The notes under the pieces: model-generated
Database searches by the model: none
Told to the model about the DNA's origin: nothing
Seen by the model: the letters and a program-made list of their open reading frames with translations, nothing else
From: Eublepharis macularius
Taxonomy: Eukaryota > Chordata > Lepidosauria > Squamata > Eublepharidae
Reading direction: 5' to 3'
Length of the DNA stretch: 64,000 nt
Assembly: GCF_028583425.1 (NCBI RefSeq)
Contig: NC_072793.1
Location: 172,957,681-173,021,680, forward strand
Position numbers and translations under genes: made by a program
Shown here: one piece after another, positions 26,585-37,974 of the stretch
How positions within the stretch are numbered: position 1 is the stretch's first letter
How the letters are laid out: each line of letters opens with the position of its first letter

Positions 26585-26835
26585 CCAACAAGCAGATAGA
26601 TCCAGAGGAGTTAGCTGTGTTAGTCTGTAGTAGCAAAATAGAAAAGAATCCAGTAGTACCTTTAAGACAAACCAACTTTACTGTAGCATAAGTTTTCGAG
26701 AAACACAGCTCTCTTCGTCAGATGTACTGTAGCATAAGCTTTCAAGAACTGTGGTTCTTGAGAGCTTATGCTACAGTAAAGTAGGTTAGTCTTAAAGGTG
26801 CTACTGGACTCTTTACTATTTTGCCCCAACAAGCA
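26585..26835. mobile_element. Fold-back insertion, family A, with 10-bp target duplication
   Basis: CCAACAAGCA flanks the insertion on both sides (26585-26594 and 26826-26835). The 231-bp body starts with a single-copy head containing AGAGGAGTTAGCTGTG. It then runs through one family A arm, a short centre, and the reverse complement of that arm, ending near TTTACTATTTTGCC. The arms are imperfect but clearly complementary. It is built like the family B fold-backs at 27114 and 32083. Confidence 0.8.
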
Positions 26836-27101
26836 AAGGCATCCTCTTGCTGGCAAGGAACAAACATGTGTACAGGGGGGTATTTAAAAACACTAATACT
26901 GTTATTAGTGCAATATTGTTATTGTACTTAATTGATTTCACACTGTCTGTAATTTCATTGATAAGTTGTATTGTTGTTTTTGTTCGTTGATAAAAAAATA
27001 TTATAAAAAACCCCACACTATTTTGAGATTCCTAACCAAGGTTTAGATTCGGCACAGCAGCTGCATGAACAACGAGGGGGGGGGGGCGGGGGGAGAAGCA
27101 C

Positions 27102-27242
27102 AAAACAAAAAGATATATTATAGAAGGCTTTCACAGCCAGAGAACGATGGTTATTGTGGGTTTTCCGGGCTGTATTGCCCAGGTCTTGGTCAAGGCCACG
27201 GCAATACAGCCCGGAAAACCCACAACAACCAAAACAAAAAGA
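27102..27242. mobile_element. Short fold-back insertion, family B, with 12-bp target duplication
   Basis: AAAACAAAAAGA flanks the body on both sides (27102-27113 and 27231-27242). The body (27114-27230) has the head GAAGGCTTTCACAGCC, one arm from GGTTATTGTGGG to GGCTGTATTGCC, a short loop, and the complementary arm ending CCCACAACAACC. Confidence 0.8.
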
Positions 27243-27433
27243 GTTTAATTGAAATAGCACAAAAAAATTAAACAGCTGTTACTAGAATGAGGGAGAGATC
27301 ATAAAACGATAAGCAACACCTCCCCTTTCCCTAACAGCTGCCTGCCTACTAGGGGAATAACAAAGGGGTAGAAATAAAACGCACGAGCCTAATCCTTGGC
27401 AAAGGAGGGGGCGAGGTTCCATGGTGAAGCTGC

Positions 27434-27705
27434 AAAGAAGGTAAAGGTCCTTTGCAAGCAGCGAGTCATTACTGACCCATGGGGGGACGTGGCATCGCGA
27501 CGTTTTCCTGGCAGACCTTTTACAGGGTTGTTCGCCATTACCTTCCCCAGTCATGTAGACTTCACCCCCGGGAAACTGGACACGCGTTTTACCGACTTCG
27601 GAGCCGGCTACCTGAAGCAGCTTCTGCCAGGATCAAACTGAGGTGGTGAGCAAAGCTTGGGCTGCAGTACTGCAGCTGACCACTCTGTGCCACGGGGCGG
27701 TAGAA
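27434..27705 (-). repeat. tRNA-derived SINE, minus, near full length
   Basis: Read on the minus strand it starts GCCCCGTGGCACAGAGTGGT (A-box-like) and has an AGTTTGATCCTGG B-box-like segment. It then continues GTAGCCGGCTCCGAAG, GACTGGGGAAGGTAATGG and ends GCAAAGGACCTTTACC. This order matches a known amniote tRNA-derived SINE; its class name is uncertain. About 270 bp, well preserved. Confidence 0.8.
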
Positions 27706-27719
27706 GGAGATTATTAAGA

Positions 27720-28160
27720 CTTTGAAAGGATGAAGCAAAATCTACTTGCGAGGAGGCGGAGGGATTTTCAGCCTGGTCTTCAGCCATCCCATCAAAACAG
27801 GCACTGTATCACCTGGCCTTCTGCTCCAGGGCATCACCATCATCATTTGCTTTGCGGGGCATTTGTCTGCCCTTTTCCTGAGATGCTCCATTTGCATGCT
27901 TCTGCTCAGCTACCTGAAGCGCCTGATCTGCTCTCTAAGGGTTAAAGAGAGGGAGAGAGAGCAGCAGTCCTAGAGAGGGACCTGGGGTGGAGGGAAGGGG
28001 GGCAGCCATTGCCTGGCCCTGTGCAAAAGAGGCCTCTTTTTCTCCACAGAGGCTGTGCCACTCTGGTGAGCTCAAGGTGGCCTGGCAGGGGAGGCGATGG
28101 GCGGTGGGGGACAACGCCTGAAGCAAAGCGGGGAGGCAGGAGCTGGGCGAGGCAGGGAGG
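27720..28160 (+). promoter_or_regulatory. Putative 5' flank and promoter of unit D
   Basis: Shares AAGGGTTAAAG, GTCCTAGAGA and GCAGCCATT blocks with the flanks of units A and B in the same order, and is GC-rich. It lies 3.3 kb upstream of the unit D leader exon. The start site cannot be fixed. Confidence 0.35.
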
Positions 28161-28199
28161 AGGAAGAGGTGCCCCCCCCCCGATCCCGCCCTGCCCCTA

Positions 28200-28510
28200 T
28201 GAATGACAGGATTGCCCATTGGAAATAATGGGAGAGGCTTGAATGCCCATTGGAAATAATGGGAACCTGGAATGCCCATTGACTTGCATGGGCTCCATTG
28301 AAACACATTAGAGCAAAAAAAAGAGGTGCAATGAAAACGTGGAATGGATTTTGAAGGAAAGTGTCTGGGCCCAGATAGACTGTTCTGGGACCGGATTGAC
28401 AGGCCCCATGCTGGAATGACGGCCTGTGGGTGTGACAGAAGGGCTCTGGGACTGGATTGACAGGCCCCGGAGGGCAATGACTGCCCCTAGGTGTGACAGA
28501 AGGGCTGGAA
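28200..28510 (+). repeat. Short tandem repeats (two kinds)
   Basis: 28205-28290 has about three copies of a 25-bp unit around GAATGCCCATTGGAAATAAT. 28380-28505 has two copies of a unit of about 65 bp containing GGATTGACAGGCCCC and GTGTGACAGAAGGGCT. Confidence 0.75.
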
Positions 28511-28919
28511 GACCCCTAAAAAGAGCCGAAAGGGCGGGAAGGGGTTTTCTGAGGAAGCCTCGTTAGTGAGGCGGCGCCCCTTTCTCCTTGGCAAATGGGA
28601 GGCGTGTTCGACCTTCTCCACTGTGGTGATTTGCCCCGAGTTGAATACTTGGCCCTCCTTTTCCCTGCTTCCCCGTAGCATTAGGGGGCATTTGGGCACC
28701 TCCTCGCGTTTTCCAGGAGCTCCTTTCCAGTGTCTTTCAGGCCTATTTTAGCGGCCAAGTTGACTTTTGCAAGCCAGCCTGGGTGGCGGCCAGTTCGGAT
28801 TCTCCTGGTCCTCCCAGACGCAGCCGGTTTTCCCTCCCCTGCCCTGGGAAGGTTTGTGTGGAGGGCCTTTTGGGGGGTTTTTGAGCAACAGTTGAGAATT
28901 GGTGTATTGTTACAACCCA

Positions 28920-31040
28920 GCCTCTACCAGGTTATACTGTTATGATATTCAATTGCTGATTTTACAGACCAATTAAAAAAGTCCCAGTTGCACATCTGTT
29001 TGGGGGGGCACCGTTGGGAGTCTGGGGCAGGGGAAAGCAGGGAAACCTGCCCTGTGGGAGCCCCATTGCCCCTGAACGGTATCTGCGTGGCAACAGCCAT
29101 GGCGGAATCCCACACGTGGCGGAAGACATCTTAGAGGATTCCCCCATCCACATGTCTCCTTCATTCAGGGCAGAGACTTGAGGTGGTGGAGTGGACGGCG
29201 TAAATTTGGGCACTTTTCTCCTGGTTTTCCCATGCCTAGATTCAAGGCAGCTTCCACCGAGACCCATTTGCCCTCCGTTCTTACCTTTCTGCCACAGAAA
29301 ACCCTCTTGGCCAGAACAAGAAGAGAGGGCAGAACATTTCCCCCTGCAGTGCTGGATTTCTTTGTGCAGGGAGATTCTCGTTCCTAGCTGCCATCTCCCA
29401 CCTGCCGTCTCTTACCTAAGGAGTGGAAAGGGGGGATTTCCAAGGAAAAAAACTCTGCCTCAATATCAACGCTGTGTTCCTTTCCTCCTGGGAAATGGAA
29501 ACAGATGTGTGGGAACAGATGTGTTAGACCTTTTCCATGCAGGCGATTTGCCCTCAGTTAGAGGGATTTGTGAAGCCGTCTATTTTTCCTGCTCCTCCCC
29601 AGCCTCATAGAGCATTTGGGCACCTTCCATAACCCCCCCTCTTTTCTCTGGTCTTTCCCAAACCTGCTTTGCTCCCCCTTCAGATTCCCCTGTTCCCAAA
29701 CCAAAGCGCAGCCCTTTTTCATTCCCCTGGCCTGGGGAGGGAGGCGCAGTCTCGGTTTTGGTTTTGGAGTCAGCAGTTGCATGATCACAGCGTGTCTATC
29801 AGTTTGCAGAGCCGGTCTCCGCTGGAGTAGGCCAGCTAGGCTTAGGAAGGCAGAGCGGCAGGGCCTGGAGCTGGGAGCACAGGGCCTGCACGTAGGGATC
29901 CAGTTGATCCAGCAAGGCAGCCTTCTCAAGCCTCAGCCTCAATAGGCCGGGTGTCAGCCAGGCTCAACTGCGTGTGCTGGCAGGAGCTGGCGCTCGTAAG
30001 ACCTTGCCGGGCTCTGGCTAGGAGAGGCATCACCACCCTCGCCCTCTGCTCTGGATTGACAGGGAGGTCGCATGCAGCCCGTCTAGCACTTTGCCTCTTT
30101 TGTGCCTCTCTGCAGCATGGGCCTTCTGCCACTGCTGTTCCTCCTTAGTGGCAAAGGGTCCTGTGAGCTGTGGGCCTGGTTACATCGCCTGTTTGGCAGC
30201 GGCCTAGAGGTTATTTGAGGGGGTGGGGTGGAAGGGCTCACTTGCAGGCTGTGTCAGGTAGCATCTGGGGCTGGTGGGCAGCTGCCTCTGCAGGGTCAGG
30301 GCCTCCTGGTTCCTTGATCTGGGCTCCTGGACACTCTTGAGTCAGAGTAAACAGGAGGGTCACGGCGACACCCATCATATTAAATCGGTGATCTTATAAC
30401 CAACTAAAATTCATGTGTTTGGGAAGCGGGGGGGGGGGTCCATGCTGGGAATCTGGAGCAGGGGAAATGCAAGGGAACTTGCGGTGTGAAAGCCCCGTTG
30501 CTCCTGGACTGTACCTGCAGGGCAGCCGCAATGGGGGAGTCACTCTAGCCTGTTCCCATGTGGAAAATCGCTTAGACTCTTCTGCCCATAAACTCTCTTT
30601 CTGTTTTCATTCCAAGTAAGTCCCCTGTAGTTTGAGGGCTGTTTTTCTGCTCTACTGGGAATGTGTGAAGGGGTGTTTTCTCTCCAAGCCTCTATGGATT
30701 AGGAACCACAGCTGCAGAATCACGTGGGGCTCAGCAGGGACACAGGGAGTCTCAGACCTGGTCCACATATCCAAGAGGAAGGATTGGCAGAGACCTGAGC
30801 CTATGGAGAGGATGGCACTCATTTAGGCACTTTGCTCCCGTTTTCCCCATGCAATTCAGAGGAGTTTAACCTGAAACTGTGGATAGAGGGACATGGTTGA
30901 AATCTGTTGAAATCTCCCTGCCACAGCAGAGCATCATGGCCGGGACAGGCAGAGAAGAGAGAACTTTTTCACTGAAGGGCTAGCTTTCTCTGTGCAGGGA
31001 GATTCTCATTTCTAGCTGGCATCTCACATCTGTCACATCA
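28920..31040 (+). repeat. Local duplication in unit D 5' region
   Basis: 28930-29400 and 30380-31035 are diverged copies in the same orientation. Shared blocks include GAATCTGGAGCAGGGGAAA beside GAGTCTGGGGCAGGGGAAA, and CTTTGTGCAGGGAGATTCTC beside CTCTGTGCAGGGAGATTCTC. A block near 30632 (CTGTTTTTCTGCTCTACTGG) matches units A (near 5166) and B (near 16735). Frames here are short and unrecognised. Confidence 0.65.
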
Positions 31041-31449
31041 AGTCAGGCAGTCTTCCCATCACCTCATGGCTCTGCCGCCTCATTCCCAGCACATTTGTCT
31101 CGGTGTGTGGGGTGGGCTGGAGGGTCTTGGCTTCCCTCTGCCAGGAGGCTTCAGGCAGGCTTAGGGACTCATAGCCCTGGAGTAGATTTGAAGAGATCCG
31201 GAGGAGGCCTGGCAAGAAGGAGAGGGGGGTGAGTGAATAAGGAAGGGGGAAATCTCCCCCTCCCATAGACTGGGTGGCCGAGGGGGGAGAGAGGTGGGTC
31301 CAAAGACCCTGCAGGCCTCCTAGATCAAAGGCCACATGCAAGATATCGTGAACTGTGCCCAGGAGCAAATCCAGAGAGGGAAGGGACTGGCACAGAAAAG
31401 GTGTGTATTAAAAAATGTTTCCCACCCTCTTTCTTTTTCTCTCTCCAAG

Positions 31450-31535
31450 TCTGCAGCGAAAAGACAGCATTGATGCCTCTGTCACCATCTCCTGTGTGTG
31501 ATGAGAGGAAAAGAGCCACAATGCAGCCAGCTCAG
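31450..31535 (+). CDS. Unit D leader coding exon (M-Q-P-A-Q)
   Basis: Acceptor CTCTCTCCAAG, start codon at 31521, donor CAG|GTACAG. It encodes M-Q-P-A-Q and leaves phase 0 for the KRAB-A exon at 33165. The untranslated part (GCGAAAAGACAGCATTGATG) aligns with the unit A and B leaders. The donor +4/+5 bases (CA) are weaker than in the other units. I chose this start because all four units share it and it is the only ATG in frame with KRAB. Confidence 0.85.
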
Positions 31536-32069
31536 GTACAGGGCAGCCGGAGGGGTGGTGGGTCACTGGGGAGCTTTGCAGGGGATGGCAGGGCTGTTTC
31601 CTTCTCCACTCAGAGCACTGGGTCGCTTGTCCTTGGCTGGCACTGCCAGATGTCGAGGCTGCCCCCTGGGGAGGAGGGAAAATGCTCACCCCCTGCCTAG
31701 GAGAAGCCCAAGGAGGGACTATGAAATGAGACGGGGCCATGGATTTCCCAGGAAAAGGGATTTGTTCCTTTAACGTATAGACCTCTCTCCCCTCTTCCCC
31801 ACAAGGCCACTAGCTGCTTGTGACTGAGGACAGACCCCTGGCCCCAAAATGCCCCCAGGAAGGGCTGGGAGGGTGAGCCCCATGTCCCTGTGAAGAAGGA
31901 TCTGACTTGCCCCCAATTTAGGGATCTGCACTTAACTCAGCTTTCGGATAGTTAAAGCCTCATCCGCTGCGCTCAGCTGCAGAATCCCCCACGAGGTCTG
32001 TTGAAGGCAAAGTCTCTGGAGGAGACTCATCTGTGGCTGCACGATCTTTGGCCAGCAGAACAAAGGGAG

Positions 32070-32374
32070 AACTTCTTGGGTTGGTTGTTGTGGGTTTTCC
32101 GGGCTGTATTGCCGTGGTCTTGGCATTGTAGTTCCTGACGTTTTGCCAGCAGCTGTGGCTGGCATCTTCAGAGGTGTAGCACCAAAAGACAGAGATCAGA
32201 GTGACACTGAGAGATCTCTGTCTTTTGGTGCTACACCTCTGAAGATGCCAGCCACAGCTGCTGGTGAAACGTCAGGAACTACAATGCCAAGACCACGGCA
32301 ATACAGCCCGGAAAACCCACAACAACCATTGTTCTCTGGCCATGAAAGCCTTCGACAATACAACTTCTTGGGTT
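32070..32374. mobile_element. Long fold-back insertion, family B, with 13-bp target duplication
   Basis: AACTTCTTGGGTT is present at 32070-32082 and 32362-32374. The body (32083-32361) has two nearly perfect complementary arms of about 120 bp, from GGTTGTTGTGGGTTTTCC to a centre near 32200-32215 and back to GGAAAACCCACAACAACC. It then has a single-copy end of 24 bp ending CCTTCGACAATAC, the reverse complement of the head in the 2905 and 27114 copies. It lies in the intron between unit D leader and KRAB-A. Confidence 0.85.
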
Positions 32375-33090
32375 AATGATCTTTTTTATGAGGCAAGGAC
32401 TTAATCAAGGACTGGTGCAAATTAACCCTACAAGTACTGAAAAAGTGCATACGATAAAAATCCGATCTAGTCCTAACATCTCTCAAACTTAGCAAAATAC
32501 ATAAACGTTTCAATTCTCTAAAATTAAGGCAAATCAGGTTGTCGGCTAATTGCCATAATGCTGTGTAAGGTAAGAAGCTCAGCTCACCCAACAGAAGGCC
32601 TGCCCTGACGGAAAGCTGCTAGCAGGAAGCCTGGTTAGACCTCTGCACACTTTTTATCGCAATGGTGGCAGAAACAGAAAGAAATAAAACCTTTCTAACT
32701 TGAAAAGAGGTGATTATCCATGGCATAAAAACATGGATCCTCCAAAAGATTATGCAAATGAGTAGCAGATGGACTAGAGTAAGTCTTAATAAAGTCATAA
32801 GGCCATATTGATATTTGTTATAAGGCCATATTGGCAACTAATCAGTGAAAATTCTACTATCTCTTCTGCCCCACCAACAAATTGCCAAACAGAGGCGGCC
32901 ATGAACTTTGGGGACTTTTCCTGACCAGCAGTTGAACTTTACAAAGGTTTTGAAACTACTTGAGATTACAAAGATTAACATGCATACATCTCACGAAAAT
33001 CGTGATTTTCGATATCCCGACAGGCTCCTCCCCTCTCTTTGTGCTGCCCTTCCAACGTTCATTCACTGTCTGTGTCTTTGGCATCCACGC
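32375..33090. other. Unit D intron 1, remainder
   Basis: AT-rich, with no exon seen. 32390-32830 looks like a LINE 3' untranslated part on the minus strand, but I cannot name it. Confidence 0.35.
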
Positions 33091-33164
33091 ACACACACAA
33101 ACACACCCCGCGAGTGACCAGGTTTCCAGTGGTGTAAAGAAATGCTTCTTTGTCCTTTTTCCAG

Positions 33165-33291
33165 GTTCCAGTGTCCTTTGAAGCGGTGGCTGTGCGTTTC
33201 ACCCGGGGGGAATGGACCCTGCTGCACCCATCCCAGAGAGCTCTCTACAAGGAAGTCATGCTGGAGAATTTTTGGAACGTGGCCTCCCTGG
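33165..33291 (+). CDS. Unit D KRAB-A box exon
   Basis: A 127-nt exon between TTTTTCCAG and TGG|GTGAGG. It encodes [26 protein letters not shown] and N-V-A-S-L, leaving phase 1. M-L-E, needed in the family for TRIM28 contact, is present; the first E of E-E-W is G. It joins in phase to the KRAB-B exon at 34479. This is the most standard KRAB in the window, so the gene is probably a TRIM28-dependent repressor acting on chromatin. Confidence 0.92.
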
Positions 33292-33369
33292 GTGAGGATC
33301 CCTTTTCTCCTTTTCCATACTGTATTCCTGCTCCTCCTCAAACCTAAGATTATTGTCAACTTGTATTAG

Positions 33370-33605
33370 GCTGCAGTGGAGGCAGGTATTGCCACCTGCT
33401 CTGTGCCTTATTCCCACTGAGTGAAGGAGGGCATTCCCTCCTGCTCTGCGCCTGATCCCGGCCTGGGCTTTCTACCACGGCAGGCTCTCTGGAAGCATGA
33501 GCTCCCTCGCCTGGGCTTCTTGCTGCAGTAGTGCCCTCTGGAGGCGCACCAGGATAAGAGGTAAGTCGACTGGAATATGGCTTGCCTTTTATATAATTGT
33601 ATCCT
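33370..33605 (+). repeat. Family C repeat with internal GC-rich units
   Basis: GGTATTGCCACCTGCTCTG and CCTGATCCCGGCCTGGG units, then GTGCCCTCTGGAGGCGCACC and a TGCCTTTTATATAATTG end. Same order as at 41061-41440 and 43185-43385. Confidence 0.7.
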
Positions 33606-34478
33606 GAGTACATTGCAGGACCACTCTCTGCCTGAGATTTTAAAACCTGCATGTGGACCAAAGCCACCAACCTCTCTGCGTCTGGATTGCTCTTAATTAC
33701 TCCACAGAAAGATGGAAGGCGAGGTTTTGCCCACTCCGGGTCTCCCTCCGTCACAGCCTTCTCTTTCAGGGAGACAGGGCAGCTCTTGATCAAGGGCTGA
33801 CAAGTGATGCCAGTGGCCCAGTTCCCTAACCTGGCTAGTCTTTGTCCCCCTTTGAAAAGAGGGAGAATTCTCAGCCAAATTAGCTGTCCAACAGAAAATA
33901 AAAATGGGCTCAGAGTAATGTGTCCTTGTTCCAAATTGTGTTAAAAACAAGGATCGAGCAGAGTTGAATCAGAGCAGTCTCTATGGCCCCAATTTCGGGC
34001 GCTCTGCCTGTCCCGTTCTGGCCCCTCTCTTTTGTAAGCAGAAGTCAGTGAATGTTCTCCTCCTATCCCATCCATGTTTAGACTGTTCAGACAGGAGGGT
34101 TTGCGAAAGCAGTTCCAGCACAGCCAGTGTGGCTCTTGAGTTGGCCTGAAATATTAGGCTGATATCTGTTCTCAAGAATGCAGGCCAAGTTCATCAAGCT
34201 GCAGAAGTCTGTCACTGTCCAGAAAAGAAATGTCTTAAGACCTAGAGAGGCTCAGAAAGGATGGCTGCCACATTTCAATCTCCACTTGGCAGGGAGCAGG
34301 CACAGAATCCCAGGGCCAAGCGGTTGATTCTTGATCCGTTCCTGCACTCCATCCCACCCTTTCCCTTGTCTCTTCTGTATCTCTGGAGGGACAGATTCAA
34401 CCAGGCTTGGAATTTCTGGATTTATGTGATGCATCCTGAAGAGCTACAATTTTGTGGTCTTTCCCCTCTGATGCAAAG

Positions 34479-34571
34479 GACCTCCGGTTGCCAAACCTGA
34501 CCTCGTCTCCTGGCTGGAAGAGGAGGAAGAGCTGTTTCTCCTGACCTCTGATGAAGAGGAGGGATTATCAG
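34479..34571 (+). CDS. Unit D KRAB-B box exon
   Basis: A 93-nt exon after TCTGATGCAAAG, with donor TCAG|GTAGCT, in and out phase 1. It encodes P-P-V-A-K-P-D-L-V-S-W-L-E followed by an acidic run E-E-E-E-L and L-L-T-S-D-E-E-E-G. The P-x-L-x-x-x-L-E pattern is the KRAB-B signature, which strengthens repression in the family. It is the only KRAB-B exon I found in the window. Confidence 0.9.
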
Positions 34572-35124
34572 GTAGCTGCTTAGATCTGTTGTGTCACTGA
34601 GTTGCCACTTCTGTCCAAGGGGTGGTGGATTTCTGGGGCCTTGTTTATCCTCAGAGTTTGAACTGTTCCTCAAAAGAGCTTGCACGAGTTGTGAATGCTG
34701 AAATGGTGCCTGTGTTTCTGGAACATATATCCCCTGCCAAGTTGAGCTAAGTCTGGTCTACTCTGAGAGGCAGAGGCTTTCAATTCCCCATCCCTATTTC
34801 TCCTAAGATTCCTTGAACTGGCTGTGCCAGGCCAAGATGCTGGGACGTTATGCCTGCAAAGCAAAGTGTGAGCTTTACTGCAGAGACGTGGCCCAAAGCA
34901 ACTGCAGGCAGCTCTCATCTGAACGCGGGTTCTCTCTTTCCCTGACCACGTCAGATCAGGGCAGTGCTGTGTTTCTGGTCAACGTAAAATTGAGCATCTT
35001 GCAGCGGAAATCCTGGTTTCCCCCACGTCTTTCAAACCCTAGCCAGGATTCGTGTCCTCCAAGTCACACCTGATTTCATGTTCTCTGAGGCAGCCGGTCA
35101 AAAGAATTGGGCTTAATAGCAATA

Positions 35125-35345
35125 ACCGTGTGCTTATATACCTTCCTTCTGAACAATTAGTGCTACTCTCTAGAGCAATGAACAAAGCCAGCGTTATTAT
35201 TACCTCTGCAATACAGCTTGGGAGCGGGGACTGAGAGGAGCAGCTTGTCCAAGGTCACCTACGGGGTTCATGGCATTAGTGGGAGTCGAACTAGCAGAGT
35301 GCTGATTCACAACCCTGCTACTTAACCACTATGCTACAGTAGATT
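35125..35345 (-). repeat. Sauria-type SINE, minus, diverged
   Basis: On the plus strand, TTGTCCAAGGTCACC, GGAGTCGAAC and CTACTTAACCACTATGCTACA are the reverse complement of a SINE body and tRNA-like head. It lies in the last intron of unit D. Confidence 0.7.
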
Positions 35346-36418
35346 AGTCTTGACTGAGCGGGGTGGGGGGTGGGGGTCCCAGGCAGCTGTCCCAGTGTTA
35401 ATGGGGGAGGGAACAGGGAGAGGGCGATGGTGCGTCATGTTGGAGGGGCTGCTGGACTGGCCAAGAGCCACCTTGCATGAAGCCCCAACTCCCGGTGAAC
35501 TGCTGCTATTTGTGGAGGGCATGAATGCTGATCCCTTCAGAGGTGATACTCAATTAACAATTACTGCCCTTTCTGCTTCTGAATCTCCCGGAGCTGAGTT
35601 GATGAATTTATATGTGGACATGCCAGTTCCCTGAAGGATTGCTAAATGTATCAGTGCTTAATTGATTACTCCTCAGTCTTGGTCTGGGGGTTTCGTCGCG
35701 GAAGGAGGATATCAGAATGTGCTAAAAGGGGTGACTCAAGGAGACCTGTCTTACCAAGGCTCCACCCAGCGCTGGGAAGATAGTAAATCGACTCATGCCA
35801 AGTCACTCTGCTTTTGCATTTGGCATTCCATTCATGCCTGAATTTCCTGGGCGAGACTCAGCAATGCTGCTGAGTTTTCTAATGTTTTCAAGTATATTCA
35901 TTGTCTCTTGAGTTACTTGCCAAAGGTGTGCACACATTGCCCACAGACCTAGATGCCAGGTGGCTTCTTATGATATGGACTAAAGCTTTCCAGATACTCC
36001 TGGAGAACTTGAGCTAGGTACTTTCAGCAGACGAGAGCTGGAGTGGGGGCTTAGTTCTATACAATGTATGACTGTTCTTGCCCTTTTTGTCCCCACAAGC
36101 TCCCCCAAACCACTCTTCCCCGTAAATTTACCAAGCTAGGAAAAGAGAAACTTAAAACCACTTGATCGCTTTGAGACAAAGGTATCCATTGTATATTCGC
36201 TCTAGGGCTCTGTTCCTACAAATGGCTATTCTGCTAACTGACTCAGCTTGGAGTTTAGAATTGAGAAAGTGAGGGGGAGAACTGGCTGAGGGTTGTGAGA
36301 ACTTTACCCTTAACATTTACAGAGTGCAAATGCAGCCATTACAATGCCAAGCAGGACTCTCTTCATCAGATCCTTGTAGAAAGTGTCATATCCTCACATG
36401 AGGTTTCTCTTTTTTCAG

Positions 36419-37974
36419 AAGGAGGCATATGGGAATCATCAAATGAAAGGAAACAACATCCAGTGCTGGAGGAAGAGGATCCGTACGCAGTTGAGAAAGA
36501 GGCGGTCAAATATAGTGGTGCCCTGAGGAAGGAGGAGGGAGAACGTCCATACAAACGGAGGAATAAAGCTGGTCTCTTACTGAGGAGTAACTCTCTGCTG
36601 CAAGAAGGATATGAAGGACAGAATAGGGATGCGCGTCCTGCAAAAGGCAGAAAGTTTCCTAAAAACTCAGATATTAATATTCAAGGGAAAACCTGTAACA
36701 GAAAACAAATGTCTAAGTCTCTAAAGTGTGAGATGATGTTTGGGCAGAAAAATAGGCTAATGTGCCATCAAAGAATTCACCCTGGGGAGAAGCCGCATAA
36801 ATACATGGAGAGTGGAAAAAACGTTAGATTGAGACATAACCTTACTTTCCATGAGAGAATTCACACCGGAGTGAAACCATATAAATGCCTGGAGTGCGGA
36901 GAGAGCTTCAGTTACAGTAGCATCCTTACTGTCCATCAAAGAATTCATACAGGGGAAAAACGGTATACATGCCTGGAGTGTGGAAAAAGCTTCAGTCGCA
37001 ATGGAACCCTTACTGTCCATCAGAAAACTCACACAGGGGAGAAACCATATAAATGCCTGGAGTGCGGAAAGAGCTTCAGTTACAGTAGCATCCTTACTGT
37101 CCATCAAAGAATTCATACAGGGGAAAAACCGTATAAATGCCTGGAGTGTGGGAAAAGCTTCAGCTACAGTGGAAACCTTACTCTCCACCGGAAAAGTCAC
37201 ACAGGGGAGAAACCATATAAATGCCTGGAGTGTGGAAAAAGCTTCAAAAACAGTGGTAGCCTTATTCTCCATCACAGAATTCACACAGGGGAGAAACCGT
37301 ATAAATGCCTGGAGTGTGGAAAAAGCTTCAGTTGCTGTGGAAACCTTACTGTCCATCACAGAATTCACACAGGGGAGAAACCATATAAATGCCTGGAATG
37401 TGGAAAAAGCTTCAAGGAACGTGGGAAACTTACTGTCCATCAAAAAATTCACACAGGGGAAAAACCACATGGATGCTTAGAATGTGGAAAAAGTTTTAAG
37501 AGAAATAGTCACCTTATTATCCATCAAAGACTTCACACAGGGGAGAAACCATATAAATGCCTGGAGTGTGGAAAAAGCTTCACGGAGAGTGGAAGCTTGA
37601 AATCCCACCAAAGAATTCACACAGGGGAAAAAAAATATAAATGCCAGGAGTGTGGAAACAGCTTCAGGCAGAGTTCACACCTTACATCTCATCAAAAGAT
37701 TCACACTGGTGAGAAAAAATATAACTGCCTGGAGTGTGGAAAAAGCTTTAGACTGAGAAGTAACCTTACTTCCCATGAAAGAATTCACACAGACGAGAAA
37801 CCATATAAATGCCAGGAGTGTGGGAAAAGCTTTAAATTGAGACAAACCCTTGCTGTGCATGTAAGAATTCACACAGGTGAGAAACCATATAAATGCCTGG
37901 AGTGTGGAAGAAGCTTTGGTCGGAGAGACGTCCTTGCTTCCCATCAAAGAATTCACTTAAGGCAGAAACCATAG
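36419..37974 (+). CDS. Unit D C2H2 zinc-finger exon (13 good fingers)
   Basis: Acceptor TCTCTTTTTTCAG at 36418; the exon joins in phase 1. With the upstream exons the product is 596 codons. About 110 residues of charged linker ([10 protein letters not shown]) come first. Two degenerate fingers follow, near 36725 and 36800, lacking one and both cysteines. Then come 13 complete C2H2 fingers with H-T-G-E-K-P-Y-K-C linkers. Helix residues -1,2,3,6 in order are YSIV, RGTV, YSIV, YGNL, NGSL, CGNV, EGKV, RSHI, EGSS, QSHS, LSNS, LQTV, RDVS. Fingers 1 and 3 are identical. The TAG stop sits where the linker Y codon is expected, and a relic finger follows. Fingers bind DNA through these helices, so the protein should be a nuclear sequence-specific repressor. 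I do not recognise a named orthologue. Confidence 0.95.
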
